A stretch of DNA of 64,000 bases from Paracoccaceae bacterium (GCA_024226455.1 JAAELR010000260.1:16211-80210); one strand, 5' to 3'. Counted from the first letter of the stretch, positions 10,191-24,256 are shown. Notes: generated by a model from the sequence alone, not told the origin. Made by a program: numbers and translations.

Positions 10191-10640
10191 ATGAGCGACG
10201 CAGATCTGATCAAGCTCTACTCCGGTCGGATTCTGGAGCTGGCCGCCGATATTCCGTTGACTGATCGGCTGCCCGCACCGCAGGCGACGATCAAGAAACG
10301 CTCGCCTCTCTGCGGCTCGACCGTCACCGTCGATCTGGTGATCGACGCCGGCCACATCAGCGAATTCGGCCAGGACGTAAAGGCCTGCGCGCTGGGTCAG
10401 GCCGCGGCCTCTATCATCGGCGCCAACATCATCGGTCGCAGTCACGCCGAGGTCGAAACCGCCCGCGATCAATTGAAATCGATGCTAAAGGACGGCGGCC
10501 CCGTCCCCGACGCCCCCTTCGACGGGCTCGAGGCGCTGCTGCCGGCGCGAGATTTCAAGAACCGGCACGCCTCGATTCTGCTGACCCTCGAGGCTACCGC
10601 CGAGGCCATGGCCGAGGCCGAGAACGCCGCCTGCGCCTGA
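10191..10640 (+). CDS. NifU/IscU-like iron-sulfur cluster scaffold protein
   Basis: A 149-residue protein of the NifU amino-terminal (IscU/SufU) family that assembles Fe-S clusters. The three cluster-binding cysteine contexts are partly recognisable: SPLCGS, KACALGQAA, and the usual LPARDFKNRHASILL end, where the third Cys position is replaced by the R-F-K-N-R-H context seen in many roseobacter homologues. The ATG at 10191 is preferred over a GTG at 10179 because GAGG lies six bases upstream. It is divergent from hisI. It is a single-domain scaffold rather than full NifU. Confidence 0.8.
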   Translation: MSDADLIKLYSGRILELAADIPLTDRLPAPQATIKKRSPLCGSTVTVDLVIDAGHISEFGQDVKACALGQAAASIIGANIIGRSHAEVETARDQLKSMLKDGGPVPDAPFDGLEALLPARDFKNRHASILLTLEATAEAMAEAENAACA

Positions 10641-10751
10641 AGCGCCGCCAGCCTCTTCTTCTTGGTTCCAAATACTGAAATCCCGACCGCGAAACACAAC
10701 GCCACGCTCCCCGTGGACCCTGCCTTGCATCGCGCATCAGCGCAAAAAGGG

Positions 10752-10779
10752 CCGCCGCCTCCGGGGATGGAGGCGGCGG
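10752..10779 (-). terminator. Rho-independent terminator reading leftward
   Basis: Perfect 11-bp arms CCGCCGCCTCC and GGAGGCGGCGG enclose a six-base loop. On the minus strand the stem is followed by CCC and a run of five T. It would end a transcript from the 40-residue peptide gene at 10928-11050, leaving about 150 bases of 3' untranslated RNA. Confidence 0.7.
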
Positions 10780-10927
10780 AAGTGGCGTCTGTTGGGGACC
10801 CGGGACCGGCCGACGGGGCGGATAGGCGCACCCCTTTTCGCCGGGGACAGGCAGTCGGCTTTTGCGTCAACTATTGGGGACAGAGACGCGTCAGAGGCCG
10901 GACCGGGAACAGAACGCAGGCAGAAAC

Positions 10928-11050
10928 TTAAAGAAAAACAGGCAGGTAAAGACCAGCCAGCAGCAATGAGACCAAAGCTGCCGCACCTGCGAAATCCTGC
11001 AGGATGGTGTCGCCGGACCGCGCCGCGATTGTCTTGATGTCCTTGATCAT
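10928..11050 (-). CDS. 40-residue membrane peptide
   Basis: A very short gene starting MIKDIKTIAARSG and ending in a hydrophobic stretch (about residues 20-38, AGAAALVSLLLAGLYLPVF) that would form one membrane helix. The start chosen is the ATG at 11050; an in-frame extension upstream to 11200 has no protein-like character. A strong terminator lies downstream on the same strand. Function is unknown. It resembles in size and layout the 41-residue peptide at 24509-24634, although the sequences differ. Confidence 0.55.
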   Translation of the reverse strand: MIKDIKTIAARSGDTILQDFAGAAALVSLLLAGLYLPVFL

Positions 11051-11151
11051 GAGTGCCTCACTGTATGTTTGTTGCCCCTTTGTTCTCAAATTTGCGTCGA
11101 CTTGTAAAGAACTTTCTAGGAACATTTGCGAACAAAATGGCAGCCCCCAAG

Positions 11152-15536
<4,385 letters not shown>

Positions 15537-15601
15537 TCAGAGGTCCAGCCCGCGCGTGGTCGTAGGTGAATGTCTTTCGGGCTTTCTGCCCGGGGCGCGG
15601 C

Positions 15602-16315
15602 TCAGGCGCCGATGGCGATCTGTTCGTCCATGATTGCCGGTTCCGGATCGCGCAACACATAGCCGCGACCCCAGACAGTCTGGATATAGTTGTCGCCGCC
15701 CGTAGCCTTGGAAAGCTTTTTGCGGAGTTTGCAGATGAAGACGTCGATGATCTTCAACTCAGGCTCGTCCATGCCGCCATAGAGGTGGTTGAGGAACATT
15801 TCCTTGGTCAGCGTAGTGCCCTTACGCAGGGAAAGCAGCTCCAGCATCTGGTATTCCTTGCCGGTCAGGTGCACTGACTTGGCCTCGACCTCGACCGTCT
15901 TGGCGTCGAGGTTCACCTCGACCTTACCGGTGCGGATGATCGATTGCGAATGCCCCTTGGAGCGGCGGATGATGGCGTGGATGCGGGCAACCAGTTCTTC
16001 GCGGTGGAAGGGTTTGGTCAGATAATCATCGGCGCCGAACCCAAAGCCCTTGAGCTTGTTCTCGGTATCATCCGCACCCGAGAGGATCAGAATCGGCGTC
16101 TCGATTCGTGCCAGCCGCAATTGCCGCAGCACATCATGGCCGTTCATGTCGGGCAGGTTGAGGTCGAGAAGAATCAGGTCGTAATCGTAGAGCTTGGCCA
16201 GATCGATGCCCTCTTCCCCCAGGTCCGTCGCATAGACGTTGAGGTTGGCATGGGTCAGCATCAACTCGATGCTGCGCGAAGTGGTGGGATCATCTTCAAC
16301 CAATAACACCCGCAT
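15602..16315 (-). CDS. ctrA: Cell-cycle response regulator CtrA
   Basis: A 237-residue OmpR-type regulator, the alphaproteobacterial master regulator that in Rhodobacteraceae mainly controls motility, gene transfer agents and recombination competence. The receiver domain has the acidic pair EDD (7-9), the phosphorylated Asp51 in LLDLNLPD and Lys in YLTKPF. The carboxy winged-helix domain contains [14 protein letters not shown] and VWGRGYVL, near identical to Caulobacter CtrA. A CtrA-like binding box lies just upstream and the gene for its inhibitor SciP is adjacent, supporting autoregulation. It is separate from ligA by more than 100 bases. Confidence 0.96.
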   Translation of the reverse strand: MRVLLVEDDPTTSRSIELMLTHANLNVYATDLGEEGIDLAKLYDYDLILLDLNLPDMNGHDVLRQLRLARIETPILILSGADDTENKLKGFGFGADDYLTKPFHREELVARIHAIIRRSKGHSQSIIRTGKVEVNLDAKTVEVEAKSVHLTGKEYQMLELLSLRKGTTLTKEMFLNHLYGGMDEPELKIIDVFICKLRKKLSKATGGDNYIQTVWGRGYVLRDPEPAIMDEQIAIGA

Positions 16316-16369
16316 AACGCCTTCTCCACTTGGTTTTCGCCTGGTTAACTATACCTTGGTGGTAAAAGG

Positions 16370-16384
16370 TTAACGCACCGTTAC
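16370..16384. promoter_or_regulatory. CtrA-like binding box upstream of ctrA
   Basis: The bases read TTAA, seven intervening bases, then TTAC, one mismatch from the TTAA-N7-TTAA consensus. It is 55 bases before the ctrA start and sits where the -35 would be for a TATAGT hexamer read on the minus strand (around 16348-16353). The absence of a normal -35 and this overlap fit activation by CtrA itself. A second GTTAAC lies at 16344-16349. Confidence 0.55.
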
Positions 16385-16410
16385 CAAGAACCAAAGACCG
16401 GGCCAAGAAC

Positions 16411-16689
16411 CTATGGTTGCCGGTACCTCTGCAGAGCCGTAGCCTTCAGCGCCGCTTCGCCATGGGTCTCCACCGCGTGGCGCCACTCGTTGAACTCGTC
16501 CTCGCTAAGCCGGTAGGTTTCCAGCGCCTCCTTCAGAGGCAGCAACCCGAAAACCACGCCCTTGACCACCGCCGCCTTGCGGCTGGCAACCCAGCGGCGG
16601 GTGTTTGGCGGCGGCATGTCGGCACGCGACAGAACTGCACCATCGGGCAGGTTCACGGTGCGCGGTCCGTCTATCTTGCGCAGATACAT
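16411..16689 (-). CDS. sciP: SciP-like inhibitor of CtrA (DUF1153)
   Basis: A 92-residue small helix-turn-helix protein of the DUF1153 family. In Caulobacter this family is SciP, which binds DNA and CtrA and blocks CtrA-dependent transcription in G1. Visible hallmarks are the amino-terminal MYLRKIDGPR segment, DMPPPNTRRWVASRKAAVV, the LPLKEALETYRLSEDEFNEW helix-turn-helix and the GEAALKATALQRYR end. Position beside ctrA on the same strand supports a functional pair, although the 95-base gap with the CtrA box suggests separate promoters. Confidence 0.88.
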   Translation of the reverse strand: MYLRKIDGPRTVNLPDGAVLSRADMPPPNTRRWVASRKAAVVKGVVFGLLPLKEALETYRLSEDEFNEWRHAVETHGEAALKATALQRYRQP

Positions 16690-16761
16690 CTCACTCGTCC
16701 CCTCAATCTAACAGGGCGGCAGATTGGCGCAGCAGGGTTTAATGGCAGGTGAAACAGGGTC

Positions 16762-16789
16762 TTGAGAGTATCTTGGATTTTCCTATATT
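16762..16789 (+). promoter_or_regulatory. Candidate promoter of mnmA
   Basis: TTGAGA and TATATT are separated by 16 bases, 25 bases before the mnmA ATG, which also has an AGGAGA ribosome site at 16804-16809. Confidence 0.5.
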
Positions 16790-16814
16790 CCCTGCTGGTT
16801 TTTAGGAGAAACCC

Positions 16815-17951
16815 ATGGCATCCAATGCGCCCCTGAATTCGCTAGGCTTTGCCCGAGCGCCGGTCGAGACGCGCGTGGTTGTGGCGATGTCGGGCGGCGT
16901 GGATTCCTCGGTGGTCGCGGCAGAGTTGTCGCGCGAGGGTTATGACGTGGTCGGCGTGACGCTGCAGCTATACGATCACGGGGCGGCACTGGTGAAAAAG
17001 GGCGCCTGCTGTGCGGGGATCGACATTCAGGATGCGCGGCGGGTGGCCGAAAGGATGGGGTTCCCGCATTACGTGCTGGATTACGAGAACATCTTTCGCA
17101 ACGCGGTGATAGAGGAATTTGCCGAATCGTACCTTGCGGGCGCCACGCCGGTGCCCTGCATCCGTTGCAACGAGAGGGTCAAGTTCAGGGACCTGCTGGA
17201 GACGGCAAAGGATCTCGACGCCGATTGCATGGCGACCGGGCACTATGTTCAGCGCAAGACGGGCCCGCATGGAACAGAGCTGCACCGGGGCGCCGACCCG
17301 GTACGAGATCAAAGCTATTTCCTGTTCCCGACGACGCGTGAACAGCTGGAATTCCTGCGCTTTCCGCTGGGACATTTGACCCGCAAGGCTGAAACCCGGG
17401 CGCTGGCCTTGAAACACGGGCTTGCTGTGGCCGACAAGCCCGACAGCCAGGACATCTGTTTCGTGCCTGACGGCAACTATGCCGGGGTGATCGAAAAGCT
17501 GCGCCCCGGGGCGGCAGAGCCGGGCGAGATCGTGCATGCCGATGGCCGTGTGTTGGGCGTGCACCATGGTGTGATCCACTACACGATCGGGCAGCGCCGG
17601 GGCCTCGGGATCGGCGGGCTGGACGAACCGCTTTACGTGGTGCGGCTCGATATCGACACACGGCGTGTGATCGTCGGGCCAAAAGAGTTGCTTTCGACGC
17701 GGATTGTACCGGTGCGCGAGATCAACTGGCTGGGCGATGCACCGTTCATGTCGCAGGCAGAGTGGCCGCTGGCAGTGAAGGTCCGCTCGACCCGCCCGCC
17801 GCGCGAGGCGGTGGTGCGGCCGGTCTCGGCGACCGAGGCGGTGGTCGAGCTGGTGGTGGCCGAAGAGGGTGTATCGCCTGGGCAAGCTTGTGTATTCTAC
17901 GGCCCGAGCGGTTCACGGGTCTTTGGCGGCGGCTGGATCTGGAAGAGGTGA
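16815..17951 (+). CDS. mnmA: tRNA-specific 2-thiouridylase MnmA
   Basis: A 378-residue PP-loop ATPase that adds sulfur to U34 of Lys, Glu and Gln tRNAs. The PP-loop is [14 protein letters not shown], and the two catalytic cysteines are in [11 protein letters not shown] and [10 protein letters not shown]. The [10 protein letters not shown] segment and a carboxy beta-barrel domain complete the family architecture. The start ATG has a good ribosome site. The 3' end overlaps the convergent lpxB gene by 39 bases, which is unusual and appears to come from an extended lpxB. Confidence 0.95.
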   Translation: MASNAPLNSLGFARAPVETRVVVAMSGGVDSSVVAAELSREGYDVVGVTLQLYDHGAALVKKGACCAGIDIQDARRVAERMGFPHYVLDYENIFRNAVIEEFAESYLAGATPVPCIRCNERVKFRDLLETAKDLDADCMATGHYVQRKTGPHGTELHRGADPVRDQSYFLFPTTREQLEFLRFPLGHLTRKAETRALALKHGLAVADKPDSQDICFVPDGNYAGVIEKLRPGAAEPGEIVHADGRVLGVHHGVIHYTIGQRRGLGIGGLDEPLYVVRLDIDTRRVIVGPKELLSTRIVPVREINWLGDAPFMSQAEWPLAVKVRSTRPPREAVVRPVSATEAVVELVVAEEGVSPGQACVFYGPSGSRVFGGGWIWKR

Positions 17952-19172
17952 ATCGCCCCTTGGGCGATGCCTCCGGCGGAGGTGTTTGCCAAGAGAAGAA
18001 GGGCCCGGTCGGGCGAGGCCACTGAGGATAGCACGGGCGGCGCGCAGGCCGGGGGGCTCGGCGCCTTGCCCGAGTTTTTGCATCGTTTCGGCCATCGCGG
18101 CAGTTTGGGCGGCGCGGGTATCGGAGGCGCCGATCAGATCGTTCAGAGCGGCGGCAATTGCCGCCGGTTTACAGGCGGGGCCAAGGAATTCGGGGATCGT
18201 ATTTCTGCCGGAGACGAGATTGACCAGTGTTACGGTGTCGGTCTTCAGCATGCGTGACATGATCTGCCAGGAAAGCCAGTTCATGTCATAGGCGATGACC
18301 ATCGGTGTGGCAGCGGCAGAAAGTTCCAGGCTGACGGTGCCAGAAGCTGCCAGCGCGAAATCGGCAGCGGCGAAGGCCGCGCGCTTTTGGGCTGCGGCGG
18401 CTTCGTTGGTTTGCCCCCGCGGATCGATGACCACCGGGTCGCCGGGCCAGTTCCCTGCCGCCTTGATGACGGCACTGGCCACCGGTGCGGCGGCAGGCAA
18501 GACGACGCGCATCGCCGGGTGCGCCGCCAGAACCGGGCGCAGCGCCTCACCGAAGACCGGTGCCAGGCGACCAACCTCGCCGCGCCGCGAGCCCGGCAGG
18601 ACCAGCAGAATGGGCGCATCGCCGATGCCGGTCTGGGCGCGGAAGGATGCCGTTTCGGAGGCGCTGGCCTGCGGTTCGGCAACAACCGGGTGGCCGACAA
18701 AATCGCAAGCCATTCCGGCGGCCTGCATATAGGCAGGCTCGAACGGCAGCAGCGCCAGCACCTGATCCATGCAATTGGCCATCTTCGCGGCCCGGCCAGA
18801 GCGCCAGGCCCAGACTGAGGGTGCTACATAGTGCACGGTGCGGACGTTTGAGACTGCCTTGACCAGACGCGCCACGCGCAGGCAGAAATCCGGGCTGTCG
18901 ATGGTGACCAGAACGTCCGGTTTCGTGTCGGTGACCGCCCGCGCCATCTCGGCGATGCGGCGTTTCAGGTGGCGATATTTGGGCAGCACCTCAACGATAC
19001 CGAAAAGGCTCAGCTCCTCCATCGGGAAGCGGCTGGCCATCCCCTCGGCCTGCATCAGTGGCCCGCCGACGCCGTCGAAGACTGCATCCGGGACCAGCTC
19101 TTTCAGCCCGGCCATCAGCGCCGCGCCCAGCTTGTCGCCAGAGGCTTCGCCGGCGATCAGGAAAACCTTCAT
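17913..19172 (-). CDS. lpxB: Lipid-A-disaccharide synthase
   Basis: A 419-residue glycosyltransferase family 19 enzyme that joins UDP-diacylglucosamine and lipid X to form the lipid A disaccharide. Family hallmarks are [17 protein letters not shown] at the start, [16 protein letters not shown] and [10 protein letters not shown]. The last about 35 residues (after LSGLARPG) are basic, Pro-rich and outside the usual family length of about 385; they are read across an intergenic repeat and the end of mnmA. The ATG at 19172 shares one base with the lpxI stop, so the two are coupled. Confidence 0.93.
   Translation of the reverse strand: MKVFLIAGEASGDKLGAALMAGLKELVPDAVFDGVGGPLMQAEGMASRFPMEELSLFGIVEVLPKYRHLKRRIAEMARAVTDTKPDVLVTIDSPDFCLRVARLVKAVSNVRTVHYVAPSVWAWRSGRAAKMANCMDQVLALLPFEPAYMQAAGMACDFVGHPVVAEPQASASETASFRAQTGIGDAPILLVLPGSRRGEVGRLAPVFGEALRPVLAAHPAMRVVLPAAAPVASAVIKAAGNWPGDPVVIDPRGQTNEAAAAQKRAAFAAADFALAASGTVSLELSAAATPMVIAYDMNWLSWQIMSRMLKTDTVTLVNLVSGRNTIPEFLGPACKPAAIAAALNDLIGASDTRAAQTAAMAETMQKLGQGAEPPGLRAARAILSGLARPGPSSLGKHLRRRHRPRGDSPLPDPAAAKDP
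17964..18003. repeat. Short intergenic hairpin of a roseobacter-type repeat
   Basis: A 6-bp inverted repeat CCTCCG/CGGAGG with a one-base centre (17970-17982) is followed by TGTTTGCCAAGAGAAGAAGG. I recall similar CCTCCGGCGG-plus-TTTGCCA/AGAAGA sequences in many Rhodobacteraceae intergenic spaces. Here it has been absorbed into the 3' end of lpxB. Confidence 0.45.
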
Positions 19173-19978
19173 CAAGGCGCCTGGGCGAGCAGGAACAGCC
19201 CGGCCTTCTCGGCAGTACGAAGCGTGGTATCTCGGTCGATCAGCAGCACCTCGCCCGCGTTGATCACGATACCCGCCAGCCCCGCAGCGGCGGCGGCGGT
19301 GATTGTCGCCGGGCCGATGGCGGGCATGTCGATGCGCAGGTCCTGGCCGGGCTTGGGCGCCTTGACCAGCACGCCGCGCGCGCGCTGGCGCAATCTGTCC
19401 GACGTCTCGGCCACAAATCGTAGCATCGCATCGGTGCCCTGAGCGGTCTCGACCCCCAGTGCTTGGCCATCGGCCACTACTGCACCCTGCCCTACATCAA
19501 GCGGGCCCAAAGCGGTGAGGATCGAGCGGGCGCGCGCCGCATCGACGTGGTCGGCATCGGCGGGCTGAGGACCGGCCAGCAATCCGGGTTCTGCCGTCAG
19601 CCCCGCCACCAGTTCGTGCGCGCCACGCACCACCAATCCTTCTTGCTCGAAGGCGCTGATCACGGCGCGCAGCAAACCATCATCGCCACCCTTCATCACC
19701 TGCATGAAGCAAGGCGCAAGCTGCATCATCTTTGGGTCGAAATTCGTCGGGTTCAGCGTCGGGCGGGTCAGGCTTCCGGCGAAAACAACCTCGGTGACGC
19801 CGGCTTGGCGCAGGCTATCGAACATCTCTCCGAAACGCTCGTACGAGACCTGGACCACTTCGTTCCCGGGCGGCGGCACTTCCATCCCCTCGAAATGCGC
19901 GAAGACCGCCTGGCGATGCGCCGCGGCGATCTTTAGCGGCAGGGCGCCCTGCCCTGCAAGGATGGCAAGGCGTGGCAT
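19172..19978 (-). CDS. lpxI: UDP-2,3-diacylglucosamine diphosphatase LpxI
   Basis: A 268-residue DUF1009 protein, the alphaproteobacterial replacement of LpxH, which hydrolyses UDP-2,3-diacylglucosamine to lipid X. It opens with LAILAGQGALPLKIA, has the FAGSLTRPTLNP segment, and the carboxy domain with VLVKAPKPGQDLRIDMPAIG, all characteristic. It lies exactly between lpxA and lpxB with one-base stop-start overlaps at both ends, matching its place in the pathway. Confidence 0.93.
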   Translation of the reverse strand: MPRLAILAGQGALPLKIAAAHRQAVFAHFEGMEVPPPGNEVVQVSYERFGEMFDSLRQAGVTEVVFAGSLTRPTLNPTNFDPKMMQLAPCFMQVMKGGDDGLLRAVISAFEQEGLVVRGAHELVAGLTAEPGLLAGPQPADADHVDAARARSILTALGPLDVGQGAVVADGQALGVETAQGTDAMLRFVAETSDRLRQRARGVLVKAPKPGQDLRIDMPAIGPATITAAAAAGLAGIVINAGEVLLIDRDTTLRTAEKAGLFLLAQAP

Positions 19979-20775
19979 CAGTCCGGGGTCAGGAAGGATC
20001 GGTCCGAGGCGCCGAGCACGAAATCGGCCACCTCGCGCACATAGTCGCTGTGGGTCTCGCTTCCAAGCCGTCGGGCACGGTCTTGAAAAGTACCCTCGCC
20101 CTGTGCCAACATCTGATAGGCGGCACGTAGCGAAGTGATATCATTGCGCGCCACGCCTTTGCGTTTCAGCCCGACAAGGTTCAGTCCGTCGAGCGCGCCG
20201 CGCGGCCCCTGCACAAGCCCGTGCGGGATCACGTCGTTGGTGACCATGGTCACCGCGCCGATGATGGCACCACGGCCAATGCGCACGAACTGATGGATAC
20301 CCGACAGGCCGCCGATGATCACGTCGTTGCCAATAACGCAGTGACCGGCGAGGGCCGAACCGTTCACCATGATCACCCGGTCGCCGACGATGCAGTCATG
20401 CGCCACATGTGCGTTGGCCATGAACACACAGTCATCGCCCACCCGGGTCACGCCGCCGCCGCCCTCGGTGCCGGTGTTCATCGTCACGCCCTCACGGATG
20501 CGGGTGCGTTTGCCGACCACCAGGCTCGTCTCTTCTCCGTTGAACTTCAGGTCCTGCGGGATGTCGCCAATACAGGCGAAGGGAAAGATTGTGCTGCCTT
20601 CGCCGATCTCGGTGATGCCGGTGATCACCGCGTGCGATTTCACGGTGATGCCGGCGGCCAGCCGCACCTTGGGCCCGATCACGCTGAACGGGCCGATGCG
20701 GCAGCCCGCACCGACCACCGCGCCGTCTTCTACCACCGCGCTGGCGTGTATCTCGGCTGATGCGTGGAGGGGCAT
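19978..20775 (-). CDS. lpxA: Acyl-ACP--UDP-N-acetylglucosamine O-acyltransferase
   Basis: A 265-residue trimeric enzyme with left-handed parallel beta helix that adds the first 3-hydroxyacyl chain to UDP-GlcNAc. Repeated hexapeptides run through the first two thirds (for example IHASAVVEDGAVVGAG), the catalytic His lies in the AHVAHDCIVGD region, and a helical carboxy tail follows. The ATG at 20775, two bases after the fabZ stop, gives the standard amino terminus MPLHASAEIHASA; the frame is open upstream but that overlaps fabZ. Confidence 0.95.
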   Translation of the reverse strand: MPLHASAEIHASAVVEDGAVVGAGCRIGPFSVIGPKVRLAAGITVKSHAVITGITEIGEGSTIFPFACIGDIPQDLKFNGEETSLVVGKRTRIREGVTMNTGTEGGGGVTRVGDDCVFMANAHVAHDCIVGDRVIMVNGSALAGHCVIGNDVIIGGLSGIHQFVRIGRGAIIGAVTMVTNDVIPHGLVQGPRGALDGLNLVGLKRKGVARNDITSLRAAYQMLAQGEGTFQDRARRLGSETHSDYVREVADFVLGASDRSFLTPD

Positions 20776-20777
20776 GC

Positions 20778-21242
20778 TCAGGTGGCCGACATATCGATCA
20801 TGGCGGTAAATTCGGCCTCGGCGGCAAGGTCGCCCTCGACCTCGGCACGGCCCTTGAACTTCCAGATCTTCGAGCCGTCGCGCCGGGTTTCCACATGCAG
20901 TTTCAAAACGTCTCCCGGAACCACCTTGCGGCGGAATTTGCATTTGTCGATGGCCATGAAGTAGATCAGGAAATCGCGGTCGGCCAGATCCCGGGCCACG
21001 CCCACCATCACCGCCGCGGTCTGCGCCATCGCCTCGATGATGGTGACACCCGGCATGATCGGGGCACCCGGGAAATGGCCCTGGAAATGAGGCTCGTTGA
21101 AGCTGACATTCTTCAACCCCGTCGCCGAATTGGTACCGTCGATATCGACCACGCGATCAACCAGCAAGAACGGATATCGGTGCGGGATAATCCGTTGGAT
21201 CAGGTCGATATCGGCGGTTTTCATCCCTTCGGCGTCGGTCAT
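20778..21242 (-). CDS. fabZ: 3-hydroxyacyl-ACP dehydratase FabZ
   Basis: A 154-residue hot-dog-fold dehydratase of fatty acid elongation. The catalytic His is in [13 protein letters not shown] and the catalytic Glu in [15 protein letters not shown]. The start at 21242 (MTDAEG) is chosen because the frame upstream is unlike family members. Its place before lpxA is conserved across Gram-negative bacteria, where FabZ and LpxA/LpxC activities compete for the same hydroxyacyl-ACP pool. Confidence 0.93.
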   Translation of the reverse strand: MTDAEGMKTADIDLIQRIIPHRYPFLLVDRVVDIDGTNSATGLKNVSFNEPHFQGHFPGAPIMPGVTIIEAMAQTAAVMVGVARDLADRDFLIYFMAIDKCKFRRKVVPGDVLKLHVETRRDGSKIWKFKGRAEVEGDLAAEAEFTAMIDMSAT

Positions 21243-21313
21243 GGCAGCGTCCTTGTCAGCGGTGCGAAAGCCCGCATCTCCTAGCAATAGCATCCGCCCG
21301 GGGCAAGCACAGC

Positions 21314-21910
21314 TCAGTTGCCGCCGGGGATGGGTTCGGGTTCAGGATCGGGTGCAGGGTTGGTGGTAGCGCCTGAGTCGAGGAAGGCATTGGTTCGCGC
21401 TATGGCCTCGTCGGTAATGTCGATGGCCTCGTCCGACATCAAAACTGAGCGGCGGTCAAGCACCATCAAGGCGCCGCGTTCGCGCACGATCTCAGCCAGA
21501 ACCGGTGTGATCTGGAGCAGAAAATCCTGCAGACCCTCATCATGCAGGCGCTGCAAATCGCGCAGTTTGATCTCCGTCTCGGTGCGGATCGCCTGAACCT
21601 TTGCATCGAACGCAGCCGCCAGCGCGCGGAACTCATCGGGTTCCAGCGTCGGGCGGAGCTCTGTCAGGTCCAGTTCCTCTGCGGTCAGTTCCTCTTCAAA
21701 GCGGCGGTTCTCTGCGGCAAGTTCCTCTCGCCGCAACTCGAACTCTTTCGCAACGCGCTCTGCCTTGCGTGAGCCGTCGAACAACCTCGCCAGGTCAAGC
21801 GTCAGGACAGGTATGGGAACCTGCACCGCCTCTTGGGCCGACAACCCGACGGCAGACGCGCCCAACAGCACCGTTGCCGCCGCAAGCGCCCTCAGGCCAG
21901 CGACGGCCAC
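21314..21910 (-). CDS. OmpH/Skp-family periplasmic chaperone
   Basis: A 198-residue protein with an amino-terminal signal peptide (hydrophobic stretch ending near GLSAQEA) and a long charged coiled-coil region from about residue 45 to 130, rich in Glu, Arg and Leu. This matches the tentacle-like arms of Skp, which guards unfolded outer-membrane proteins. The tail after residue 180 is Pro/Glu-rich ([14 protein letters not shown]), an unusual addition. It starts with GTG at 21910, three bases after the bamA stop, in the same place as skp in most Gram-negatives. Confidence 0.85.
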   Translation of the reverse strand: MAVAGLRALAAATVLLGASAVGLSAQEAVQVPIPVLTLDLARLFDGSRKAERVAKEFELRREELAAENRRFEEELTAEELDLTELRPTLEPDEFRALAAAFDAKVQAIRTETEIKLRDLQRLHDEGLQDFLLQITPVLAEIVRERGALMVLDRRSVLMSDEAIDITDEAIARTNAFLDSGATTNPAPDPEPEPIPGGN

Positions 21911-21913
21911 TGG

Positions 21914-24256
21914 TCAGAACCGGGTCGAGATGGTCAGGTCGAAATCGCGGTCAATGTCATAGGTTTCCTTTTGCAGCGCGCGCGAAAAGTTGAACCGCAA
22001 CGGACCGATCGGGGTATCCCAGAAGATTGAGACTCCGGCAGCGGCGCGCAGTTTGAAACTGTCGTCGATGGTGCCGCCCAGAGTATTGTCGAGCCCCCAG
22101 ACGCTGCCAACATCAAGGAACACGCCACCATGGACACCGTATTCCTCTGGCAGGCCCACCGGAAATTCCGCCTCAAGCTTTGCAACCGCGAAATAGTTAC
22201 CGCCAAGAGCGTCGACATTGCCCGCGGTGGTATCGCGTGGGCCGACACCGAAAAAGTCAAAACCGCGCATCTTGTTGTTGAGGTTGAAACGGTTGGTGAT
22301 CATGCTGGTGGTGCCGCCGAGCGAATTGTGCGCCCCACCCTCAAACACGGCGCGTAAGGTTACCTCGTTGTTGAGCACCTTGCGCTCTGCCACCACCAAC
22401 GCGGTGCTTTCGACATATTGCGAATCACCGCCCACGCCAGCGAAATCCTGGCTCCACCGCAACAACACACCGGCATCAGGATTCAGCCCGGTATCGAGTG
22501 TGCTGTAGCTGTAGCTGTAGCCGACCGAACTGGTGATCTGCAGGCCAAGCGCCTCTTCGGCCGCCAGTACCGCCGACGAGGCCGCTGGAACGTCATTCAC
22601 CTCGGTACCGTCGAGCGTATAGCGCACGCCGACCCTGCCATACTCGCTGATCGGGAATTCCAGCGACGGGCTGATTGCCCCGTTCACCGTGTTGTAGCTG
22701 GTGTTGGTGACGGTGTTGCTCTGCGCGTAATTTGCAGCGACAGAGAATTTCAGATCACGACCCATAAAGGAGGGTTCGCTGAAGCCAAAGCTGTAGGTTC
22801 CCGAATTAGCGCTTGCCGTCACGCTGAAGCTCAGCGTCTGGCCACGACCGAGGAAGTTCCGCTCGATGAAGCTGACATTGGCGCCTATCCCGGAACCACT
22901 GCTGTAACTGGCACCGAAGCTGAGGCTGCCGGTGGGCTGTTCCTCGACATCGACGTCGATCACCACCTGGTCCGGACCCGAGCCCTCGCGGGCTTCGACA
23001 TCCGCCTTGGAAAAGAACCCGAGCGCCCGGATGCGTTCGGCGCTGTCGCGGATCTCGCGCGGGTTGAACGGGTCGCCCTCGACGGTCCGGAACTGGCGCC
23101 GGATCACGCGGTCTAGCGTGGTGGCGTTGCCCTCGATGTCGATACGTTCCACAAATATCCGCGGCCCACGCACGACCACAAATTCAATATCCAGCTTCAG
23201 CGTGCGGTCGTTGCGGGTGACCCGGGGCTCGACCCGGATGAAATCCATGTCTTTGCGCACTGCCAGACGTTCCAGACGGGTGATCGTGCTGTCGACCCCA
23301 TTGGGCGAATAGGTCTGGCCTGACCGGATGCGGATTGCCTTGTGGAACTCATCGGCATCCACCTCGGGCAGTTCGGACGAGGTTGTGATCTCGCCGAAAC
23401 TGTACTGCTGGCCTTCGCGTATGGAAAAGGTGACGAAGAACGCGTTGCGTTCCCGGGAAAACTCGGGCGCCGCCGACAGAATCCGGAAGTCGATATAGCC
23501 ACGGCTGAGGTAGAAATCGCGCAGCACCTGTTTGTCGAATTCGATTCGGTCGCCGATGAATGTGTCGCGCTGAATGATCAGGCGGAAGACACCCGCCTGC
23601 TTCGATTCGAGCACCCGGCGCAGGCGGCGGTCGCCGAAATGGCGGTTGCCGACAAAGCTGATGCGTTCGACCTCGCTCACCCGGCCTTCGCGGATCTCAA
23701 AGACCAGATCGACCCGGTTGTTCGAGCGGCGGATGATCACCGGATCGACATTCGCCGCCAACCGGCCCGCAGTCTCATAAGCCTGAGTGATGCGCGCGGC
23801 GTCCTGCTCGGCCAGGCTTGGGCTGTAGACCCGGCGTGACTGCGACTGGACTATCGCCATCAACTCTTCGTCCTTCAGCCTGCGATTGCCTTCGATGCTG
23901 ATGGCGTTGATCGTCGGGTATTCCCGCACCTCGATGACCAGAGTATTTCCGCTGGGAAGGAAATTCACGGTTTCGAACAGCCGCGACCCCATTACCGCCT
24001 GATAGGCTGCGTTTAGCTCGCCCGCGGTGATGGTTTCACCCCGGGCGATTCCTGCATAACTGAGGATCGTTGCGGGCTCGATCCGTGTTGCGCCCTCGAC
24101 CTTGATGCTTGAAAATCGATAAGTCTGCGCTTGCGCAGGCGACGCCATGGCAAGGAAAGCCGCTGAAATCATGGTTGATATTAGGAACAACAAACAGCTG
24201 CCTCGGGACACGCCCCCGTTCGGCGCCCCATTTCCACCCCAGATCGCTCGTCTCAT
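21914..24256 (-). CDS. bamA: Outer membrane protein assembly factor BamA
   Basis: A 780-residue Omp85 protein, the core of the BAM complex that inserts beta-barrels into the outer membrane. A signal peptide ends near ASPAQAQ (about residue 44), five POTRA domains follow to roughly residue 420, and the rest is a 16-stranded barrel. The conserved RGF motif of the inward loop is in KMRGFDFFG, and the protein ends in Phe (TISTRF), as expected for an outer-membrane barrel. Gene order rseP-bamA-skp-fabZ-lpxA is conserved. Confidence 0.95.
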   Translation of the reverse strand: MRRAIWGGNGAPNGGVSRGSCLLFLISTMISAAFLAMASPAQAQTYRFSSIKVEGATRIEPATILSYAGIARGETITAGELNAAYQAVMGSRLFETVNFLPSGNTLVIEVREYPTINAISIEGNRRLKDEELMAIVQSQSRRVYSPSLAEQDAARITQAYETAGRLAANVDPVIIRRSNNRVDLVFEIREGRVSEVERISFVGNRHFGDRRLRRVLESKQAGVFRLIIQRDTFIGDRIEFDKQVLRDFYLSRGYIDFRILSAAPEFSRERNAFFVTFSIREGQQYSFGEITTSSELPEVDADEFHKAIRIRSGQTYSPNGVDSTITRLERLAVRKDMDFIRVEPRVTRNDRTLKLDIEFVVVRGPRIFVERIDIEGNATTLDRVIRRQFRTVEGDPFNPREIRDSAERIRALGFFSKADVEAREGSGPDQVVIDVDVEEQPTGSLSFGASYSSGSGIGANVSFIERNFLGRGQTLSFSVTASANSGTYSFGFSEPSFMGRDLKFSVAANYAQSNTVTNTSYNTVNGAISPSLEFPISEYGRVGVRYTLDGTEVNDVPAASSAVLAAEEALGLQITSSVGYSYSYSTLDTGLNPDAGVLLRWSQDFAGVGGDSQYVESTALVVAERKVLNNEVTLRAVFEGGAHNSLGGTTSMITNRFNLNNKMRGFDFFGVGPRDTTAGNVDALGGNYFAVAKLEAEFPVGLPEEYGVHGGVFLDVGSVWGLDNTLGGTIDDSFKLRAAAGVSIFWDTPIGPLRFNFSRALQKETYDIDRDFDLTISTRF

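Noticed and set aside
15578..15592. Hairpin CGGGC/GCCCG between ctrA and ligA as a terminator
   Set aside because: Only five base pairs and no T-run on either strand.
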